Shown here piece after piece: positions 18,120-25,400 of a stretch of DNA of 64,000 nucleotides. Source of the DNA: Kribbella amoyensis. Lineage in GTDB: Bacteria > Actinomycetota > Actinomycetes > Propionibacteriales > Kribbellaceae. The notes under the pieces were generated by a model. The model had not been told where the DNA came from. It saw nothing but the letters and a program-made list of their open reading frames with translations, and ran no database searches. The translations under genes were made by a program, and so were the position numbers. The stretch is taken from the NCBI RefSeq assembly GCF_007828865.1, contig NZ_VIVK01000001.1:3472001-3536000 (forward strand), written 5' to 3'. Numbering within the stretch: the stretch's first letter is position 1; each line of letters begins with the position of its first letter.

Positions 18120-18704
18120 ATGTTTGCTCTCGAGGGCTTGGAAGAAGCACTCGGAACTCTCGGCGCGGTACTGCGCAGCCGTCGGACCGAGAGCCGGATC
18201 CTGGTGGTGGGTGGCAGCAGTCTGCTGCTCCTCGGCGTGGTCGACCGCCCGACCGCCGACCTCCACGTCGCCGGACTCGCGATCGAGGGCGGGTACGTGA
18301 AGGCCGAGCGGATTCCGCCGCCGCTGGCCGAGGCGGTGCGGGATGTCGGTGCGGCGCTGGGGCTCCCTGATGGCTGGCTCAACAACGGACCGGCCTCGTT
18401 GTTCGACTTCGGCTTGCCGGACGGGTACGAGCAACGGGTGACGGTGCGTCGGTACGGAGCCCTGGAAGTCCACGTCGCCGGGCGTCTCGACATGCTCTGC
18501 TTCAAGCTCTATGCGGCGGTGGATCACTCCGGATACCGGACGAGCAAGCACTTCGACGACCTGCGGGCGTTGGCCCCGAACGGGGAGGAGTTGCTGACAG
18601 AGGCGCGGTGGACGCGGACACACGACAGCTCTGATGCGTTTCGCGGCGAGCTGGTCAAGATTCTGGCGAGCCTGGGCCTGGAGGTCTCCGATGGTCAGGT
18701 CTGA
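18120..18704 (+). CDS. Nucleotidyltransferase-like protein (DUF6036/AbiEii-like), putative toxin-module component
   Basis: This 194-residue protein has an N-terminal nucleotidyltransferase-like motif: VVGGSSLLLLGVVDRPTADL near residues 29-48, continuing into His-Val. In the AbiEii/DUF6036 families this motif reads GGxx...T-D-x-D. Here the second Asp position is His (DLH), so catalysis may be altered. LDMLCFKLYAAVDH near residue 125 fits the helix that follows in these families. It is followed, with a 14-nt overlap, by a winged-helix protein, an arrangement like AbiE toxin-antitoxin modules. ATG 18120 lies 6 nt after a -10 element, giving a leaderless transcript. The function is inferred from fold and context. 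Confidence 0.65.
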   Translation: MFALEGLEEALGTLGAVLRSRRTESRILVVGGSSLLLLGVVDRPTADLHVAGLAIEGGYVKAERIPPPLAEAVRDVGAALGLPDGWLNNGPASLFDFGLPDGYEQRVTVRRYGALEVHVAGRLDMLCFKLYAAVDHSGYRTSKHFDDLRALAPNGEELLTEARWTRTHDSSDAFRGELVKILASLGLEVSDGQV

Positions 18705-19611
18705 GCAGGACGAGCGGTCGCTGGCTGAGCTCGAGCTGGCTCTGGTGGCGGGAGCCTGGCGTGAGCTGGGGGTGTCCGGGTGGAGCCGGACCCATGGCGA
18801 CTGGGCGATCGACCCGGAACCGTTGATCATCCGGACGGCAGAGCTCGCGGACGAGGACGCCCGGCTCCGGGACGAGGCGCTCGACTGGTGTATTCATTAC
18901 TGGCGGTACATCTCCCGCACGCGGTTACGAGGCCTGCTGCGGAAACGGTCCGATGAAGCCGCCGAGGCGTGGGGCCGCTTCGCCGCTACCGTCAACGAGC
19001 ACTCCATCGCTCGTTGGCCGAATGCGACCGACCCGATGCCGTACAAGATCACCGGCCGTTCGTCGATGCCTTCCATGGAGCAGCCGTCGCGGGCATGGTT
19101 GCGGCTGCGGGCGACCTTCGGTGTCGGCGCGCGGGCCGAGATCCTGCGGTACTTCCTGTCCGGTCGAACGGTCAGCTCCACGGCCCTGATCGCCGAGCAC
19201 GCCCAGTACGCCAAACGAAACATCGACATCGAGTGCGATTCGCTGGAGAAGGCCGGCGTACTCAGACGGCGCAAGCTCGGCAACCGGTACCTGTACTCAC
19301 TGGTCCGAGCTGACGCGCTGCGAGAGTTCGCCGGTGAGATCGCGCCGATCCGGCCGTCCTGGTCGGCTCTGCTCACGGTGACAGCTGCCTTTGTGGGCCT
19401 GGAGAACACGTCGCACGATCTGCCGGACCGCGTCCTGATGGTCGAGTCGTTCAGGATCCTGCAGTCGCTCGAGGACGCCTTGGACGCTCTGGACATCGAG
19501 GACCGCCCGAGGTTCGCACGCCCACAGGATCACTGGCCTGAGATCCGCCGATTCGCCGCCGGCCATCTGTCGGCCTGGGCAGCAGGCGATTGGGTTCCGA
19601 AGGATCGTTAG
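18691..19611 (+). CDS. Winged-helix protein paired with the nucleotidyltransferase-like gene
   Basis: The 306-residue product starts at ATG 18691, overlapping the upstream gene by 14 nt; a start at 18634 would read far into that gene and is less likely. Residues ~150-205 form a winged helix-turn-helix (RAEILRYFLSGRTVSSTALI; RNIDIECDSLEKAGVLRRRK; LGNRYLYSL). The N-terminal ~145 and C-terminal ~90 residues are not recognised. By analogy with AbiEi it could be the antitoxin and the DNA-binding autorepressor acting at the CGCGAATCGCG palindromes. Whether the pair is really toxin-antitoxin is not shown by the sequence. Confidence 0.65.
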   Translation: MVRSEQDERSLAELELALVAGAWRELGVSGWSRTHGDWAIDPEPLIIRTAELADEDARLRDEALDWCIHYWRYISRTRLRGLLRKRSDEAAEAWGRFAATVNEHSIARWPNATDPMPYKITGRSSMPSMEQPSRAWLRLRATFGVGARAEILRYFLSGRTVSSTALIAEHAQYAKRNIDIECDSLEKAGVLRRRKLGNRYLYSLVRADALREFAGEIAPIRPSWSALLTVTAAFVGLENTSHDLPDRVLMVESFRILQSLEDALDALDIEDRPRFARPQDHWPEIRRFAAGHLSAWAAGDWVPKDR

Positions 19612-19666
19612 TGTCCACCCGGCGTGGAGCGGGCACGCTGGGGGTGGGCTAGGGAAGGGTGTGGGT

Positions 19667-20287
19667 GTGAAGGTCTACTCCGAGGTCGGGGCGCAGCGGT
19701 TCGGGCAGGTGCTGGGGGATCTTCTGCTGGTCGGGTGGGTGCTCTTCTGTACCGCGCTCGGGCTGGCGGTCTTCCGGATCACGAACGCGCTCGGGGCTCC
19801 GGGGCGGAAGGCGGCCGAGGCGGGGGACGGGCTGGCCGGGGATCTGCGGAGCATGTCGGAGCCGGTGGGGAAGGTGCCCGCGGTCGGGGACGAGCTGCGC
19901 GCGCCGATCGACGGGGCCGCGGGAGCGGCGGCGCGGTTGGCGCAGGCCGGGCGGGATCAGGCGCACGCCGTGGAGCAGCTCGCGTATCTGCTGGCCGCGG
20001 TGACGATCGGGTTGCCGGTGTTGTTCGCGGTGCTGATCTGGTTGCCGCGGCGGATCCGGTTCTCCCGGCGGGCGACGGCGGCGCAGAAGTTCATCGACAG
20101 CGCGGCCGACCTGGACCTGTTCGCGTTGCGGGCGATGGCGAACCAGCCGATGCACCAGCTGGCCAAGATCTCCGACGACCCGGTCACCGCCTGGCGCGAA
20201 GGCGATGCCGAGGTGATCGGGCGACTGGCCGAGCTGGAGCTGCGCACTACCGGGCTGAAGCCGCCGCGGGCGCTGCCGTCGGGCTGA
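19667..20287 (+). CDS. Small membrane protein of unknown function
   Basis: GTG 19667 gives 206 residues and lies 7 nt after AGGGAAGGG; GTG 19661 is also possible. Two transmembrane segments flank an extracytoplasmic loop: one near residues 14-38 (LGDLLLVGWVLFCTALGLAV) and one near 110-132 (LAYLLAAVTIGLPVLFAVLI). A basic RRIRFSRR stretch follows the second helix. The loop contains an Ala/Gly-rich helix that could form a coiled coil. The cytosolic tail of about 75 residues is helical. It lies 28 bp before the response regulator gene and may belong to that transcription unit. I do not recognise a family with known function. Confidence 0.7.
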   Translation: MKVYSEVGAQRFGQVLGDLLLVGWVLFCTALGLAVFRITNALGAPGRKAAEAGDGLAGDLRSMSEPVGKVPAVGDELRAPIDGAAGAAARLAQAGRDQAHAVEQLAYLLAAVTIGLPVLFAVLIWLPRRIRFSRRATAAQKFIDSAADLDLFALRAMANQPMHQLAKISDDPVTAWREGDAEVIGRLAELELRTTGLKPPRALPSG

Positions 20288-20315
20288 CCAGGGCCCGACC
20301 GCCTACGCTCGGGAC

Positions 20316-21002
20316 ATGGCGCGGGTACTGCTGGTCGAGGACGACGACGCGATCCGGACGTCGCTGAGCAAGGCGCTCACGGCGGCCGGGCATGTCGTCA
20401 CGGCCCTCGCCGGTGGAGCCGAAGGGGTCGCTGCGGTCGCGCGGGACCGGCCCGACGTACTCCTGCTCGACCTGGGACTGCCCGACCTCGACGGCCGGGA
20501 CGTACTCGCCATGGTGCGCGCCGTCAGCGACGTACCGGTCATCGTCACCACCGCCCGCGACGACGACGCGAGCATGGTCCGGTTGCTCGACGCGGGCGCG
20601 GACGACTACGTGATCAAGCCGTTCAGCTCCGCTCAGCTGGACGCCCGGATCCGCGCGGTACTGCGTCGGCTCGGTACCGATCAGCAGCACGAGGTGGTGA
20701 GCCTCGGGGCGCTGGAGATCGATCCGCGCAGCCGGGAGGTCACCGTGGACGGCAAGCCGGTGGACCTGACCCGCAAGGAGTTCGACCTGCTGCTGGCGTT
20801 GTCCCGTCGGCCCGGTGCCGTGGTGACCAAGCGGGAACTGCTGGCCGAGGTGTGGGGGCTGCCCTGGGGAGGCGGAGACCGCACGGTCGACGTCCACCTC
20901 TCCTGGTTGCGCCGGAAGCTCGGTGAGACCGCAGCGCACCCGCGATACCTGCACAGCGTTCGCGGTGTCGGGGTGAAGCTCGCAGCACCCGAGGGCGGCT
21001 GA
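20316..21002 (+). CDS. OmpR/PhoB-family response regulator
   Basis: This 228-residue protein has a receiver domain (residues 1-115) with acidic pocket VEDDD, phospho-acceptor Asp52 in LLLDLGLPDLDG and Lys in DDYVIKPFSS. A C-terminal winged helix (about 130-222) follows: VDLTRKEFDLLLALSRRPGA and DRTVDVHLSWLRRKLG. ATG 20316 follows a TACGCT -10-like element by 6 nt without a ribosome site, so a leaderless transcript is possible. It is the partner of the histidine kinase that starts 2 bp after its stop. Regulated genes are not evident. Confidence 0.95.
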   Translation: MARVLLVEDDDAIRTSLSKALTAAGHVVTALAGGAEGVAAVARDRPDVLLLDLGLPDLDGRDVLAMVRAVSDVPVIVTTARDDDASMVRLLDAGADDYVIKPFSSAQLDARIRAVLRRLGTDQQHEVVSLGALEIDPRSREVTVDGKPVDLTRKEFDLLLALSRRPGAVVTKRELLAEVWGLPWGGGDRTVDVHLSWLRRKLGETAAHPRYLHSVRGVGVKLAAPEGG

Positions 21003-21003
21003 C

Positions 21004-22311
21004 ATGCGTCGCCGGATCCTGCTGTTGTCGGTGGGGATGACCACGTTGGTCGTTCTCGCTTTCGCCATCCCACTGGCGATCCTGCTGCGCAACGCCGCGA
21101 TCGACGACGCACTGGAGAAGGCCTCGGTCCGCGCCGAGGGAATCGCGTACTACGTGGGCGACAAGAACCGTACGACCGACGAGATCCGCGCGTACATCGT
21201 CGAGGTCAGCGGGAACGGGCCCGGCCGGATCTCGGTCCTGCTGCCCAGCGACACCACCCTCGGCGACCCGCCTCCCGGGGGAGTCGGCGCACCGAAGGGC
21301 AACCCCGGCGGGTACGGCGATGACGACGGCGACGAGCACCGGGGACCGCCGAAGGTGGCGGCCGCGACGGTCCGGTCGCTCGACGGTGGCAAGGCGACCG
21401 AAGTGGTGGTCGGCACGATCAGGGGGCCCGCGGCGGTCTGTCTCTTCCTCACCACCCAGCAGTTGTACGACGGGCTGGTGCCGCAGCTGGTCGTCCTGGC
21501 CGCGGGCAGCGCGCTCGTCCTGATCCTCAGCATCGTCGGCGCCGAACTCGTCTCGCGCCGGCTGGCCCGTCCGCTCGAGGAGACCGCGCGAACCGCGGAA
21601 CGCTTGGCCCGCGGTGACATGGATGCGCGCGCCCCCACGACCGGACCGGCCGAGGTCGCCCAGGTCGGTGCCGCGCTCAACGGTCTCGCCGACCGCATCG
21701 ACGAGGTGATCGCGGTCGAACGCGAGGCGGTCGCCGATCTCTCGCACCGGCTCCGGACCCCGCTCACCGCCCTCCGGCTCCAGGTCGAGGCACTGCCCGA
21801 CCGGGATCGTGCCGAGGAGCTGAACACCCAGGTCACCGCTCTGGAACGCACGCTCACCGCGGTGATCAGGGCCGCCCGCCGACCACAGCGCGAGGGCCGG
21901 GTCCCGCGGTCCGACGCGGTCGAGGTGATCCGGCAGCGGGCCGCGTTCTGGGCCCCGCTGTTCGAGGACCAGGGCCGCGAACTCACCCTCGACCTGCCCG
22001 AATCCGCCGCCGAGATCCGCGCCGCGTCCGAGGACCTGGCCGCCGCCCTCGACGCCTTGGTGGAGAACGTCGTCGCGCACACGCCCGACGGCACCCCGGC
22101 CCGGATCACGCTCACCCACGCCGACGCCGAGGTGCGGATCGTGGTCGCCGACGAGGGACCCGGGATCCCGCTCGGCGCCGGGGAACGCGGCCGCAGCGAC
22201 CGGGGTTCGACCGGTCTCGGCCTCGACATCGCCCGCCAGGTCACCGAGAGCGCGGGCGGCCGGCTCGGCATCCACCGCAACTCGGTGGAGTTGACGCTCC
22301 CGTCGTTCTGA
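21004..22311 (+). CDS. HAMP-domain sensor histidine kinase
   Basis: This 435-residue membrane kinase has a first transmembrane helix at residues ~7-29 and a sensor loop to about 155 that is Pro/Gly-rich in the middle. A second helix (LVVLAAGSALVLILSIVGAE) leads into a HAMP domain. The phospho-acceptor is His248 in VADLSHRLRTPLTALRL. The ATP-binding domain shows DALVENVVAHTPDGTPARI and VADEGPGIPLGAGERGRSDR, then GLGLDIARQV. It pairs with the OmpR-type regulator immediately upstream. Residue 251 is Thr-Pro after an Arg where many HKs have E/D-x-R/K, which is a common actinobacterial variant. The signal is unknown. Confidence 0.95.
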   Translation: MRRRILLLSVGMTTLVVLAFAIPLAILLRNAAIDDALEKASVRAEGIAYYVGDKNRTTDEIRAYIVEVSGNGPGRISVLLPSDTTLGDPPPGGVGAPKGNPGGYGDDDGDEHRGPPKVAAATVRSLDGGKATEVVVGTIRGPAAVCLFLTTQQLYDGLVPQLVVLAAGSALVLILSIVGAELVSRRLARPLEETARTAERLARGDMDARAPTTGPAEVAQVGAALNGLADRIDEVIAVEREAVADLSHRLRTPLTALRLQVEALPDRDRAEELNTQVTALERTLTAVIRAARRPQREGRVPRSDAVEVIRQRAAFWAPLFEDQGRELTLDLPESAAEIRAASEDLAAALDALVENVVAHTPDGTPARITLTHADAEVRIVVADEGPGIPLGAGERGRSDRGSTGLGLDIARQVTESAGGRLGIHRNSVELTLPSF

Positions 22312-22338
22312 CCGGGCGGCCGAATCCGGGAAACTGTA

Positions 22339-22352
22339 ACGGTACGCACCGT
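22339..22352. promoter_or_regulatory. Inverted repeat upstream of the DUF11 surface protein gene
   Basis: ACGGT-ACGC-ACCGT is a perfect 5-bp inverted repeat in the 124-bp gap between the histidine kinase and the DUF11 gene, about 84 bp before the chosen ATG. It could be an operator, possibly for the adjacent response regulator, but OmpR-type sites are usually direct repeats. The evidence is weak. Confidence 0.35.
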
Positions 22353-22435
22353 ACTTGCTTGATCACTGAGTGAAGTCGGCCGTGGTATGCAGGTTCGGGT
22401 GCCTTGCCGACAGGTGCCGGAAACGGGGACTTCGG

Positions 22436-25400
22436 ATGGCCGCTGGGCTGCTGTCACGCGCCGGGAATCGACGGAATCGGGGCGTCGGGCTGCTCATCGG
22501 CCTGCTGCTCGTGCTGGTGCCTGGGACGGTGGTCCAGCAGCCGGCCCGGGCGGAGACGGTCCGGCCCTTCGAGAAGGTGTTCGGCGCCCAGACCAACGGC
22601 GCGATCCGGATCACCGGCAACACCCTGCTGACCTGCGACACGGCCGACGCCGGGTGCCGCGCGGCCCTGGCCGGTGGTTCGGCCGACGCGAACAACAACT
22701 CGTGGACGATGCAACTGCTCGACGCCGACTCGGACTCGTCGACCCAGTCGTCCTCGGCGGCGACGATGAACCTGCCGCCCGGTGCGAAGGTCCTGTACGC
22801 CGGCCTGTTCTGGGGTGCGGCCCGGGGCGCGGGCAAGGGCGGCACCTCGTCACCCGACGACGGCACCACGATGAAGCTCCGGCGGCCGGGGCAGTCGGCG
22901 TACGAGACGGTGACCGCGAGCCGGACCGACCTGCTGAACGCGGGTTCGAAGAACGACTACTCGTCCTACCTCGACGTCACGGACCGGGTGCGGGCGTCGG
23001 GCAACGGGCAGTACTGGGGCGCCGACGTACCGACCGGGACGGGCGCCGACCGGTACGCCGGGTGGAGCCTGGTGATCGCCTACGAGCAGGCGAACGAGCC
23101 GTTGCGCGATCTCACCGTGTTCACCGGGTACGCCCGGGTGACCAGCGGCGAGGTGGCCCGGACCGAGATCGCCGGCTTCCTGGCTCCGCCGAGCGGCGCG
23201 GTCAACGCCCGGTTCGGCAGTGTCACCTACGAGGGCGACGCCGGCGTCACCGGTGACTACTTCGCGGTCAACGGCACCCGGCTCGCCGACGCCGAGAGCC
23301 CGTCGGCGAACTTCTACGGCAGCCGGATCACCGACGGCGGCGCGAACCTGACCGACCGTAACCCGGCCAGCCTGAACACCCTCGGGATGGACGCGAAGGT
23401 GGTCGACGCCGCGGGGATCCTGCCGAACAGCTCGACCAGTGCGCAGCTCACCTTCGCCAGTACCGGCGACGTGTACTACCCGGCCGCGCTGACCACCCAG
23501 ATCGACCTCTACGCGCCGGCGATCCACGGCACCAAGACCGTCCGGAACCTGGCCGGGAACGAACCGGCCAAGGTGGGCGACACCCTCGAGTACACGATGA
23601 GTTTCGCCAACACCGGCGACGACGACGCGCTCCGGTCCATGGTCCGCGACGCGCTGCCGGCGAACACCAGCTACGTGCCCGGGTCGCTGTCGGTGGTGTC
23701 GGGGACGGCCGCTGGTGGGAAGACCGACGCGGCCGGTGACGACCAGGCGGAGTACGACGCGGGTTCGCGCGCGGTGGTGTTCCGGATCGGGCCTGGTGCG
23801 AACGGGAGAGTGGGTGGCCGCCTGGCGAAGGGCCGGGAGAGTACGGTCCGATTCCGGGTCACCGTCGACGCGGCGTCCGCGGGGACGACCCTGGCGAACA
23901 CGGGGCTGCTGGACTACACGGCGGAGACACTGAACAAGCCGTACACCTACCGCACCGACGAGGTGCTCACGCCGGTGGCGGCCCAGGCGGACCTGGCGCT
24001 GACGAAGACGGGTACACCGGATCCGGTCCCGGCCGGCGGCAACCTCACGTACACGTTGGTTGCCCGGAACAACGGTCCGAGCCCGGCCCGGGACGTCACC
24101 GTCAAGGACACGCTGCCCGACGGCGTCGAGCTGGTCTCGGCCGATCCCGCGCAGGGCACCTGTCCGCCGTCCACCGTCGAGTGCGCCCTCGGGACCGTCG
24201 CGGCCGGCGCGACCGTCACGGTGAAGATCGTGGTCCGGGTCTCGTCGGCGAGTACCGCGACCGGGCTGACGAACGTCGCCACGGTCACCACCTCCACCTC
24301 GGACCCGAACCCGGACAACGACAGCGCCTCGGTCACCACGAAGGTGACCCGCTCCGCCGACCTCTCCCTGGCCAAGTCCGTGTCACCGGAGCGCCCAGCG
24401 CCGGGCGAGTCGGTCACCTACACCCTCACGGCAAAGAACGTGGGACCCTCCGACGCCGAGCAGGTACGGATCGCGGACACCCTCCCCGCAGGTCTGACGA
24501 TCACCTCTGTCCAACCGGCCGCGAGCTGTACGACCGCCGGCCAGGACGTGAGCTGTACCGCAGCCCGGCTGGCCAGTGGGGCGACCCTGGTGGTCCGGGT
24601 CACGGCGACGCTCGACTCCGGGTACCAGGGTGGCCCGCTGACGAACGCGGCCAAGGTCGCGAGCGAGACGCCCGATCCGGACCCGGCGAACAACACCGGC
24701 AAGACCACCGTGACGCCGAGCGCCCCGACGGCGGACCTGGTCGTCACCAAGAAGACGGTCACCAAGCCGGTCGTCGCCGGGCAGCCGGTGACGTACCAGG
24801 TCACGGTCCGGAACGACGGTCCCTCGGACGCCCGTTCGGTCCAGCTGGCCGACGATGTACCGGCCTCACTGACCGCGGTCGCCGCCGAGACCTCGGCCGG
24901 ATCCTGCACGGTGAACCAGGGTGCGATCCGCTGTGCGATCGGCGATCTGACCACGGGTTCGACGGCCACCGTGACGGTGAACGCGACAGTGGACCCGACC
25001 GCGACGGCGCCGATCACCAACGCGGCCACGGCGAGCAGTTCTACGAGTGACCCCGACCCGGACAACAACACGGGCCGGACCACGGACCCGGTGACCGGCA
25101 GCGCTGACCTGGCCATCACCAAGACCGCCCAGCCCGTACCGGTTCAGGCCGGGCGCCCGGTGACGTACACGCTCACCGTGACCAACAACGGCCCCTCCGC
25201 GGCGCAGTCCGTGAAGGTGACCGACCCGGTACCGGCTCCGCTCCGGTACGCGTCGGCGGAATCGTCACAGGGGAGCTGTACCGAGGCAGACAGCACGGTG
25301 ACGTGCGCGGTCGGAAGAGTGGCGCCGGGTGCCGTTGTCGCGGTGACCGTGGTGGCGAACGTCCCGTCCGGTACGCCACCGGACGGCGTGGACAACACGG

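Noticed and set aside
18634..18690. Upstream start for the winged-helix gene
   Set aside because: It would read 57 bp further into the nucleotidyltransferase-like gene, giving a Trp/Arg-rich N-terminus that looks like out-of-frame translation; ATG 18691 is simpler.
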